Source: Sphingobacteriaceae bacterium
GTDB lineage: Bacteria > Bacteroidota > Bacteroidia > B-17B0 > Aurantibacillaceae
Reading direction: 5' to 3'
DNA: 64,000 nucleotides
Assembly (NCBI GenBank): GCA_016709575.1
Contig: JADJMM010000017.1
Location: forward strand, 1-64,000
Shown here: piece after piece, positions 1 to 8,361 of the stretch
Numbering within the stretch: position 1 is the first letter of the stretch
Layout of the letters: each line of letters starts with the position of its first letter
Position numbers and translations under genes: made by a program
Notes under the pieces: generated by a model
Databases searched by the model: none
What the model saw: the letters and a program-made list of their open reading frames with translations, nothing else
What the model was told of the DNA's origin: nothing

Positions 1-1306
1 AGGTCTTTATAGGAGATTTCACTTGGGTTTTCGTGGTTTATGCCTGTTTTTAAAGTAAAAAGCCCTGAAATAGGAAAATCGTCATCGGTTTCAGTTTCAC
101 CGTTGGTTTTGGGTTTAATATAATAGGTTTGATTGTTGTGTTGAGCTTGATAAACTACAACTTCATCTTTCAATAAAAGTTTTTCGTTGAGTCTTACTAT
201 TATCGGTTCTTTTAAGGTGGAATTGGTTTCGTTAAGTGGAAATATATCTATTGTTTTATTTAAAAAAGTAGTCAGTTTATATTCAAAAACACCTTCGCCA
301 CGGATTTTAATGGGAATGAACCAAAGCAATTTAAAGTCTTCATCATTATTTTTCGTGAAGTAAAATGGTAATTCAATTTTCACCTCAAAATAGCGTTGTT
401 GAAATATCCGGAAGCGACTTGCCCGTAGAATTACAATGAATAATAACAAACCATCGCTTACTAAACTGTGATAGAAATAGCTTAAAGCGCGTTGCGGAGT
501 AAATACAATCATGTTATAAATGATAGTGAAAATCATTGTAGCTAAATACCAAAACAAAAGGCGGTAAAATATTTGTCCCGAGAAATGTATTTTTTCGTAA
601 TTAAAATTATCGGAAAAGTTATTGGCGTTATTGAGCATTTGCACCCAAAAGTTAATCCCAATTAAGTAAACTAATATTGAAAATGCTTGAGTGTACGGAC
701 CTAAAAATTCATTCATTAAAAAGAAATCAAACAGTCCATGCGATGAAGCTGAAACTGCAAATGCAATTAGTGTATTGGTAAGTTGTTTGCCTCTGCCAAA
801 TAGTTTTAACCGGTAAAAGCCATAAACAATAATAGTGGTGTTGATAATGTGTACTAAAGCAGAATAAAAAGCACGTGTAGTAATAATTTGTATACCGTAA
901 TGATTAAAATATTTGAAATTTTCTACAATGGAAAAACCAAGTGCCACTAAGCCGGCGTACACTAAATAGTCGATTGGTTCCTTAATGTAATTCCGCAATA
1001 AGCGGAAAGCAATTATAACACCAACAATTTTACAAAGTTCTTCGTTGCCCCAATAATAACAATTGAATAAAACAAATCGTTAGCCACATCACCGTTCATT
1101 TCTAATCCGGTCAAGTCAATTAAGTTGTAAATAGAAATGCTTAAAAATGGTGTGCCGCAACCAATCAGCATGGCAAACAGGAGGTGTTTTATTTTTTCGG
1201 GTTCAAATACATCTATTTTTCGGAAGTAATCAAGCCACATGCTAATGCTTAAAACTGCAGCAAGAGCAGAGAAGGCGAGATAGAGATAGAAAAACAGATT
1301 GTACAT
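1..1306 (-). CDS. PrsW-family intramembrane protease (3' end outside window, one frameshift)
   Basis: Multi-pass membrane protein. The N-terminal part (1306 down to about 1050) holds two or three hydrophobic segments. After one missing base in a C4 run at 1048-1051 the reading continues in another frame to the window edge. The restored product has the PrsW-type signatures in order: GNEELCK (E-E-x-x-K, about residues 87-93), a helix ending GFSIVEN, RAFYSALVH, and HGLFD. These match the conserved Glu/His/Asp residues of PrsW glutamic-type membrane proteases, which cleave membrane proteins such as anti-sigma factors. A soluble tail follows the last membrane segment. The target is unknown. Family call fairly sure; the frameshift looks like a sequence error. 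Its start lies just beyond the rplI terminator. Confidence 0.72.
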
Positions 1307-1314
1307 TAAAGTAA

Positions 1315-1342
1315 ACCCTTCGGCAAGCTCAGGATGACATAA
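1315..1342. repeat. REP-like intergenic element, CTTCGRCAAGCTCAGG type
   Basis: Contains CCCTTCGGCAAGCTCAGG followed by ATGACA. The same motif family recurs at about 25680 (inverted and divergent) and 58392. It lies between the PrsW gene and the rplI terminator. Such short motifs are dispersed between genes in many bacteria; here it has no coding role that I can see. Confidence 0.5.
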
Positions 1343-1349
1343 ACTTAAT

Positions 1350-1384
1350 AAAAAAAACCCGAACGTTTAGGTTCGGGTTTTAAT
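1350..1384 (-). terminator. Intrinsic terminator of the rpsF-rpsR-rplI operon
   Basis: A perfect stem AAACCCGAAC / GTTCGGGTTT with a six-base loop. On the minus strand it is followed by a run of eight T. It sits about 20 bp after the rplI stop codon. Confidence 0.85.
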
Positions 1385-1402
1385 TTGTGAATGTTGTATT
1401 AA

Positions 1403-1849
1403 TTATTCAGCAACTACTTCAAAGCTAATTGAAGCGCTAACATCTTTAAATAAACGAACTTTAGCAGTATAAGTGCCTAAAGCTTTAATTGCATCTTCGT
1501 TTATTTCAATGTTTTTACGCTCAACATCGTAACCAGCTTTGTTTAAAGCTTCTGCTACTTGTATAGTTGTAACTGAACCGAAAATCTTTCCGTTTTCGCC
1601 TGCTTTTGCACCAATTTTAATGGTAACAGCAGATAATTTCTCAGCGTTTGCAGTAGCTTCTTTACGTAACTTCTCTTCTTTAAAAGAGCGTTGCTTCATA
1701 ATTTCAGCATGCATTTTTTTAGCACCTTCAGTAGCTAATGTAGCTGCACCGCGTGGGATTAAAAAGTTACGGCCGTAACCTGGACGAACTTTTACTAAGT
1801 CGTCTGCGAACCCTAATCCTTTGATATCTTGTTTTAAAATAACTTCCAT
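1403..1849 (-). CDS. rplI: 50S ribosomal protein bL9
   Basis: Full-length L9 (148 aa, the normal size). The N-domain opens MEVILKQDIKGLG and carries the conserved GYGRNFLIPRG loop that binds 23S rRNA. A long Lys/Ala/Glu-rich connecting helix (about residues 41-75) leads to the C-terminal domain with KIFGSVT. It is the last gene of an S6-S18-L9 operon, the usual arrangement, with 23 bp to rpsR upstream and a strong terminator downstream. Confidence 0.97.
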   Translation of the reverse strand: MEVILKQDIKGLGFADDLVKVRPGYGRNFLIPRGAATLATEGAKKMHAEIMKQRSFKEEKLRKEATANAEKLSAVTIKIGAKAGENGKIFGSVTTIQVAEALNKAGYDVERKNIEINEDAIKALGTYTAKVRLFKDVSASISFEVVAE

Positions 1850-1872
1850 TGTGATTTTTCTTTAAAATATTA

Positions 1873-2137
1873 TTACTTCATTAAATCGGCTACATACGGC
1901 ATTAAAGCAATATGACGAGCGCGTTTTACAGCTTGTGCCACTTTGCGTTGGTATTTTAATGATGTACCAGTTAAACGACGTGGTAATAACTTACCTTGTT
2001 CGTTAACGAACTTCAATAAAAAATCAGGGTCTTTGTAATCGATATATTTAATACCACTCTTTTTAAAACGGCAGTATTTTTTCTTTTTACATCTGCTGTT
2101 GGTGGGTTTAAAAACGTATTTCTTTATTATTTGCCAT
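1873..2137 (-). CDS. rpsR: 30S ribosomal protein bS18 (one-base frameshift)
   Basis: Starts MANNKEIRF, then hits a stop because of one extra base in the T5 run (A5 at 2110-2114 on the plus strand). Removing one base gives an 87-aa S18 with KKKYCRFKKSGIKYIDY, LPRRLTG and AQAVKRARH, ending LMPYVADLMK. The remainder is perfectly conserved. S18 is essential and lies in its standard place between rpsF and rplI, so the break is almost certainly a sequencing or assembly error. The gene was missed by plain ORF calling because of the shift. Confidence 0.93.
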
Positions 2138-2163
2138 TTTCTGTTTCTTTAATAATTAAACAA

Positions 2164-2535
2164 TTAAGCGTTAGCCGATTCTTTCTTTTTAGTTTTAGCT
2201 TCTGCTACTTTACCGCGGCGCTTTTCGCTATATGCTGCAGCATGTTTATCTAAAGCCACAGTTAAAAAACGTAACACTCGCTCATCGCGTTTGTAAACTA
2301 CTTCTAACTCATTAATCAAAGTTTCAGATGTTCCTGTAAACTCCATTAAATGGTAGAAACCGGTTGTTTTCTTTTGAATAGGGTATGCTAACTTACGTAA
2401 GCCCCAATTTTCCTCGTTAATAACCTTAGCTCCCAAATCGGTGAGGGTTTTTTTGAATTTTTTTGCGGCCTCCTTTGCCTGATCATCAGACAAAACGGGA
2501 GTTAAAATGAAGACCGTCTCATAGCGTTTTTCCAT
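2164..2535 (-). CDS. rpsF: 30S ribosomal protein bS6
   Basis: S6 of 123 aa: MEKRYETVFILTP start, then NEENWGLRKLAYPIQKKTTGFYHLMEF, the central beta-strand signature of the family. The C-terminus carries a Lys/Glu/Ala-rich tail typical of Bacteroidota S6. In the small subunit it binds S18, which is encoded 26 bp downstream. First gene of the S6-S18-L9 operon. Confidence 0.97.
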   Translation of the reverse strand: MEKRYETVFILTPVLSDDQAKEAAKKFKKTLTDLGAKVINEENWGLRKLAYPIQKKTTGFYHLMEFTGTSETLINELEVVYKRDERVLRFLTVALDKHAAAYSEKRRGKVAEAKTKKKESANA

Positions 2536-2625
2536 TGCTTATTTTCCTTTAATTTTTAATAGGGCTGCAAATATACGAATATTACTGAATTTCAAAAAAT
2601 TACGGCGAGAAAAATACCGTCATTC

Positions 2626-2871
2626 TTAAACTTTTTTAAGCTGCTCAAGCCACTCATTTTCAGTTATTTCCGAGCCCAGACCCTCGTGATTATACACCAA
2701 ATCGTAAATATGGTTCATTTCGGGGAATTGGGTGGCAGTAATTACATTGAGCTTGGCTCGGCTTCCAATTATCTGAATTTCCTCAAATATATCGCGCGAG
2801 ATAATCTTAAAAAACGTGTTATTGTTTTTATACTTACGGTAAACAGGAAATTGTATATCTTCAAAAGCCAT
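2626..2871 (-). CDS. Small conserved-looking protein, function unknown
   Basis: An 81-aa soluble protein, MAFEDIQFPVYRKYKNN..., with no signal peptide or membrane segment and a charged, partly helical C-terminus (SEITENEWLEQLKKV). It is divergent from the AddB-like nuclease gene, with start codons one base apart, so both promoters would have to lie inside the opposite gene. I do not recognise a domain. Clean start, sensible composition and its place next to rpsF support a real gene. Confidence 0.65.
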   Translation of the reverse strand: MAFEDIQFPVYRKYKNNNTFFKIISRDIFEEIQIIGSRAKLNVITATQFPEMNHIYDLVYNHEGLGSEITENEWLEQLKKV

Positions 2872-2872
2872 T

Positions 2873-5718
2873 ATGCACGCGTTTCTATATCAGGTTGCTC
2901 AACATATCGAACAAAACTACAAAGAAAATTTGGACAGTCTTTGTATTGTTTTGCCAAATAAACGCGGCGCCCTCTTTTTAAAAAATCATTTAGCCTCCGT
3001 TTATAAAAGAACAATTTGGCTGCCAACCATTATTTCAGCCGAAGATTTTATTTCTGAATTATCAGGCTTACAAAATTTAGAGGATGTTGATTTAATTTGT
3101 CGCCTCTACGAGAGCTATAAAGCAGTTTACGCCGAGCAAGCCGAACCATTTGATTCATTTGCTAAATGGGGTAATTTAATATTGCAAGATTTTAATGAGA
3201 TTGATAGATATTTAGCAGATGCTATTGCACTTTATCAAAACCTAAAGAGATTAAGGAAATTGAAAACTGGAGTTTGGGAGAGGAAGAATTAAGCGAGTTT
3301 CAAATCAACTACATTAATTTTATGCGTCAGCTCGGTAATATGTACGAACATTTTACCTCTACACTTTTAAAAAACAATGAAGGTTACCAAGGTTTAAGTT
3401 ATAGAGAAGCCGTAAATAAATTTGAAAATAGCGATTACACAAAACAATTCAGTAAAATAGTTTTCTGTGGCTTCAATGCTTTAAATGCAGCGGAAACCAA
3501 AATATTTTCAAGTCTTTGTAAAAGCGGAAAAGCTGAAGTTATTTGGGATGCCGATGCTTATTATTTGGATAATCCTGTTCAGGAAGCGGGTTTGTTCCTA
3601 AGAAGAAATTTTAAAACGTTTATTGATAAAAACAAAAATTTCATTGGTAATTATTTTACTGAGGAAAAAAATATTGATGTGATTGCCGTTCCCAAACAAA
3701 TGGGACAATCACAAACCGTAAGTACAATTGTAAAAAATTTATTGGATAAAGGCGTTGCGCCGGATTCGATTGCAATTGTTTTAGCGAATGAAAAATTATT
3801 GTGGCCCGTTCTTAAAATGTTGCCCGATAGTTTGGAGTATGTGAACATCACTATGGAATATCCTATAAAGTATACTTCGCCGTATAATTTTATGGATTTA
3901 CTTCTCAAAATTCAAAGTGATTACGAGAAGCAGCAAAAGAAACAGAAATATATTTATTATCAGGATTTTTTAAGTGTATTGCGCCACCCGTTTTTTAAAG
4001 ATTATGCTGCGATGCTGAATATTAAAAAATCGGATTCCATTATTAACCGCATTCTTGATAAAAATTATGCTTTTATTACTGATAATTTATTGAGCGATTT
4101 GTTTGGTGAGGATTATGAAAAAATAGTTCATTTGTTTTCCCCCTGGTCGGGAGCCAAACAAGCTGTTTTTAGTTTATCGGAAATATTAAATAAAGTAAAA
4201 GAATATCATTTAAGTACAGAGTTAAACAATTACAAAAGCATTGAACTCGAATATCTACAGGTACTTATTAAAAACTTTAACCGCGTAAGTGATTTTGTAA
4301 ACGACTATAAATATTTTGAAACTTTAAAATCATTTAAAATATTATTTAATCAAATTGTGGGCTCGTGTTCCGCTGCTTTTATCGGTGAACCTTTACGAGG
4401 TTTACAAATAATGGGAGTTTTAGAAACACGGACTTTAGATTTTGAGAATGTAATTTTTGTCTCGGTAAATGAAGGTGTTCTTCCTTCGGGTAAATCGCAA
4501 AACTCATTTATTCCAAATGATTTGAAACGTTATTTTGGTTTGCCTTTATATGCAGACAAGGATGCGATTTACGCTTATCACTTTTATCGTTTATTGCAAC
4601 GCGCAAAAAATATTTTCATTACTTACGATACCGAAACTGATACGTTTGGTAAGGGTGAAAAAAGTAGATTTGTTAGTCAGCTCCAATTAGAAATGGCAGC
4701 TTACAACCAGAACATAAACATTAAAGAAAGTATTGGAGTAGGTACTATTACAGCAAATAAAACTTCATCAGTAATTGCAATTCCTAAAAACACTGAATCG
4801 CTGGAACGTATTTATAAAAAGGCGACATTAAACGATAAGTATTCCGGATTATCACCATCCTCTTTGATCTCCTTTAAAGATTGTAGTTTAAAATTTTATT
4901 TCAGATACGGTGGTGGTTTAAAAGAGTCGGCCGATTTGGAAGAATCAGCCGAGGCGAATACCTTCGGTTCTATTTTACACGAATCATTAGAAGCGCTTTA
5001 CACACCTTTTGTTAATAGAAATATTACTACAAATGACATTAAGGAATTAAAAAAAATAATTCCACAAACTGTTGAATCAAAATTTCTGAATTACTTTTCT
5101 AAGTCGGAAGCCTTTCAAGGAAAAAATTTATTGCAGCAAAGCGTTTTGAAAGTGTACGTTGGGAAATTGTTGGATTTTGATAATAATTATATCCGTCAAT
5201 TAAATGAAACGAATCTGAATATTGTTGCGCTGGAAAAAGAGTTAGAAACAGCTTTAGAAATCACGATTAACAATCAACCTACCACTATATATATTAAGGG
5301 TAAAGCCGATCGTATTGATAGAGTAGGCGAGGAATTACGTATTATTGATTATAAAAGTTCTGTAAAATCAACTGATAAATTTGAGTTCAGTAGTTTCGAA
5401 GAATTGTTTAGCGATAAAAAATTCGATAAGATATTACAGTTGTTTTTGTACGCCTGGTTGGCGTATAAAAATAATTTAGCGCAACCTCAACATATAGAAC
5501 CTTGCATCATTCCATTTAGGAAATTTGAAAAAGAACCACGGTTTATTGTTCAAAAAGGGAAAATACCTTTAATGCTTACCAATGAATTAATGACTGAATT
5601 TGAAAACCACCTTATCAAGTTTATTCAAGGGGTTTTTGATGAGCAGAATTCGTTTGTACAGACTGATGACGAAGAAATTTGTAAGTATTGCGCTTACAAC
5701 TCAATTTGTAATAAGTAA
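2873..5718 (+). CDS. AddB-like PD-(D/E)XK exonuclease/helicase subunit (one frameshift)
   Basis: Merged product about 948 aa. The first piece (2873-3292) gives CIVLPNKRGALFLKNHLA, the inactive-helicase N-domain. One A is missing at 3244-3246; with it the protein reads KEIKEIENWSLGEEELSEF and continues to 5718. Near the C-terminus are a RecB-family nuclease domain (FGSILHE, KGKADRID, LRIIDYKSS) and four Cys positioned as in AddB: one in FKDCSLKFYFRY and three in CKYCAYNSIC, expected to bind a 4Fe-4S cluster. Predicted role: double-strand-break end processing in recombination, with an AddA/UvrD-like helicase encoded elsewhere. An alternative is a stand-alone PD-(D/E)XK family nuclease. Confidence 0.88.
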
Positions 5719-5722
5719 CCTC

Positions 5723-6616
5723 TTAAGTAATTAGATGCTTTTTATCGTGCTTTCCTTTTAACCAGGCGTTAAAGAAAATGGAGAATAATATCACCAATAC
5801 GCCGGCGTAAAACGTCATAGATAATTCTTTATTCTCTTCGTAAATTATAATTGCTAAAATAATTCCGTAAACGGTTTCAAGATTAACCGTAAGTGTAATT
5901 GTATAAGGACTCAAATGTTTCATCAAGTTTACGCTGGCTATGAAAGGAAAGGCGGTGCAAATTCCTGCCAATAAAACTAAACCAAGAATGGCTTGATTGT
6001 TTAATACAAAAAAGTCGGCGCTAAAACCATTGGTACAGGCTAAATAAATGCTCAATCCAATTAAACCAAACCATAATTCGATATAGGAAATGGCTGTTGA
6101 ATTTATTTTACGTACCATAATGGAATTTAAAACAGAGAAGATGGAAGCGGTGAAAGCGGCTATTATTCCTAATGTAATTCCCAGCCAATACGTAATCTCA
6201 ACAGAGAAGATCATGCAAATTGCGCCAATTATTATTAAGCCAATTAATAATTCATACCACAATATTTTCCGTTTTAAAATTAAGGGTTCTGTTATGGCTG
6301 TAAATAAAGTTCCAGTAGAAAAAGCTGCCATTGTTACCGATACGTTAGATACTTTTATAGCACCATAAAAACAAAGCCAATGAATCGCAATAATAACGCC
6401 AATGATAGCGAGTTTAAAAAGATCAGCTCTGCTAACCTTGATACTAACTTTTGAAACAACAATGTAACCGGTAATCAACATCAATGTAAATAAAATCCTG
6501 AACCAAACTAACTGCATGGTGGAGCAGGTAATAAAACGGCCTAGTATTGGAGAAAAGCCCCAGATTAACACAATAAAATGGAGCAACAATTGATGTTTAT
6601 TTATACCTTTAAACAT
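5723..6616 (-). CDS. EamA/DMT-family inner-membrane transporter
   Basis: A 297-aa protein with about ten hydrophobic helices arranged as two EamA repeats. The first repeat begins LLLHFIVLIWGFSPILGRF and the second follows a short polar linker near residue 150 (AAFTASIFSVLNSIMVRKI). This is the drug/metabolite transporter superfamily, often involved in export of amino acids or metabolites; the substrate cannot be told from sequence. It converges with the AddB-like gene (4-bp gap) and is divergent from the cysteine desulfurase gene. Confidence 0.88.
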   Translation of the reverse strand: MFKGINKHQLLLHFIVLIWGFSPILGRFITCSTMQLVWFRILFTLMLITGYIVVSKVSIKVSRADLFKLAIIGVIIAIHWLCFYGAIKVSNVSVTMAAFSTGTLFTAITEPLILKRKILWYELLIGLIIIGAICMIFSVEITYWLGITLGIIAAFTASIFSVLNSIMVRKINSTAISYIELWFGLIGLSIYLACTNGFSADFFVLNNQAILGLVLLAGICTAFPFIASVNLMKHLSPYTITLTVNLETVYGIILAIIIYEENKELSMTFYAGVLVILFSIFFNAWLKGKHDKKHLIT

Positions 6617-6628
6617 TGAAGCGGCAAA

Positions 6629-6659
6629 AGTACGAATTACGATTGACGAAGTACGAACT
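6629..6659. repeat. Degenerate TACGAA-type repeat in a divergent intergenic space
   Basis: The 43-bp gap between the EamA and cysteine desulfurase start codons contains AGTACGAATTACGATTGACG and then AAGTACGAAC, i.e. two AGTACGAA copies about 20 bp apart. It resembles the (CTACGAA)n arms of the palindrome in tsaD at 62869-62947. It may be a decayed copy of the same element or simply chance. Confidence 0.3.
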
Positions 6660-7775
6660 ATGAGTATAATTTATTTTGATAATAATGCAACGACTAAAGT
6701 TGATGAAAGAGTTTTGGAAGAAATGCTTCCTTATTTTTCTCAGCATTACGGAAACGCTTCCAGTAAATTGCATGAAGCCGGTTGGATAGCCGATGCTGCG
6801 GTAGAAAAAGCCCGACAACAAGTCGCTAATTTAATTGGAGCCGAGCCTTCTGAAATTATTTTCACTTCTGGTGCAACTGAGTCTATAAACACTGCATTTA
6901 AGGGAATATTTCAAGCTTATAAAACAAAAGGCCATCATATTATTACAGTTGCTACCGAACACAAAGCTGTTTTAGATACTTGCGAGTATTTGAAAGAGGA
7001 AGGTGCTGATATAACTTATTTAAGTGTAGACAAAGAAGGATTAATTGATTTGGACGAATTGAAGTCTGCTATAAAACCCACCACCATTTTAATTTCGGTA
7101 ATGGCGGCTAATAACGAAACAGGAGTTATTCAGCCAATAGAAGAAATCTCATCCATTGCTAAAGAGCGCAAAATCATTTTTTTCTCTGATGCCACTCAAT
7201 ATGTGGGAAAATCACAATTGGATGTAAATGATTTAGGAATTGATTGTTTGAGTTTAAGTGCACATAAATTTTTCGGACCGAAAGGAATAGGGGCTTTGTA
7301 TGTTAGACGTAAAAACCCTAGAGTAAATCTGGTTTCATTATTACATGGTGGTTCACAGGAAAACAATCATAGAGCCGGAACTTTAAATGTCCCTTTAATT
7401 ATTGGTTTAGGTAAAGCTTGTGAAATTGTCCAAAATGAAATGTGGGATATGAATACAGAGGTTTCAAAACTGAGAGCTTATTTCGAGCATCAATTATTAG
7501 ATATGGAAGGTTTGCGAATTAACGGCAGTACCCGTTATAGATTATATAATACGAGTAATATTACTTTCCCTTCTTCTTTAGCTATCCAACCATTATTAAA
7601 GAAGTATGCTTTTTCAAGTGGTTCAGCCTGTACAACCGGAACCAATGAACCTTCACATGTTTTAAAGGCCATGGGTATTTCTGATTCGGACGTTAAGAAC
7701 TCTTTCCGTTTTTCGTTCAGTAAAAACAATAGTCTGGAGGAGGTAAAAATGTTGATAAAGGACCTATTTGGTTAA
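6660..7775 (+). CDS. Cysteine desulfurase (NifS/IscS-like)
   Basis: PLP enzyme of 371 aa that removes sulfur from cysteine to give alanine and an enzyme persulfide, feeding Fe-S cluster assembly or tRNA thiolation. Visible motifs: YFDNNATTKVDE at the N-terminus, SGATESIN, NNETGVIQPI, the PLP lysine in SLSAHKFFGPKG (about K203), AGTLNVPLI, and the catalytic Cys in SSGSACTTG (about C324), which is close to the IscS-type loop. It stands alone, without iscU or sufS partners, so the recipient of the sulfur is unclear. The ATG at 6660 gives a typical family N-terminus. Confidence 0.93.
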   Translation: MSIIYFDNNATTKVDERVLEEMLPYFSQHYGNASSKLHEAGWIADAAVEKARQQVANLIGAEPSEIIFTSGATESINTAFKGIFQAYKTKGHHIITVATEHKAVLDTCEYLKEEGADITYLSVDKEGLIDLDELKSAIKPTTILISVMAANNETGVIQPIEEISSIAKERKIIFFSDATQYVGKSQLDVNDLGIDCLSLSAHKFFGPKGIGALYVRRKNPRVNLVSLLHGGSQENNHRAGTLNVPLIIGLGKACEIVQNEMWDMNTEVSKLRAYFEHQLLDMEGLRINGSTRYRLYNTSNITFPSSLAIQPLLKKYAFSSGSACTTGTNEPSHVLKAMGISDSDVKNSFRFSFSKNNSLEEVKMLIKDLFG

Positions 7776-7877
7776 TTTTAACACTTGAGAATCCAAAAAT
7801 TGAGTGAATTGAGTCTATAAATGATTGAATTATAGAGTCTAAAGCCTTTTAATTCCCTAATTTTGTAAAGTAAGATT

Positions 7878-8354
7878 ATGAAAGCATTATATATATCTAT
7901 TTTTGTTTTAGGCAGTTTGTTCAGCAATGCTCAATCGAGTTTATATAACAAACTCAATACCTTTTTAAGTAATCAAACAAAGGAAATAGTAAGTAATCGT
8001 TTAATAGCTATTAACGTTTGGTCGGCAAGTGATAAAAATAGTCGTGATTTAAATGTTGAATTTGAGAGAGCCTATTCTACATATGATTTCGCAAAATTAA
8101 AGGGTGGTAATCAAGGTATTATTGTATTAAATATTAATTTGGATAATGATGTTGTAAATAGCGACATTATCCTTAAAAAAGATGGCATTAATAAATTAAT
8201 TAAAGTTCCATCTGATAATTCAGAAATTATAAAAGAATTAAGCGGTAAATCGGCAGGATACAATATTGTATTTGATGCTAATGGTAATGTGGTTTACGAA
8301 AACCTTACGCCTGCTAATGCTTTTGAATCAATACACCAATTAATTACAAGATAA
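7878..8354 (+). CDS. Exported thioredoxin-fold-like protein without Cys pair
   Basis: 158 aa with a signal peptide (MKALYISIFVLGSLFSNAQS). The mature part has LIAINVWSASDKNSRDLNVEFERAY and later NIVFDANGNVVYENL, resembling thioredoxin/TlpA-like proteins, where the first phrase would normally hold W-C-x-x-C. The cysteines are absent, so no redox activity is expected. It lies 7 bp before a large T9SS type B protein and is probably cotranscribed, which hints at a surface role. The fold assignment is inference. Confidence 0.6.
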   Translation: MKALYISIFVLGSLFSNAQSSLYNKLNTFLSNQTKEIVSNRLIAINVWSASDKNSRDLNVEFERAYSTYDFAKLKGGNQGIIVLNINLDNDVVNSDIILKKDGINKLIKVPSDNSEIIKELSGKSAGYNIVFDANGNVVYENLTPANAFESIHQLITR

Positions 8355-8361
8355 TATTTAA

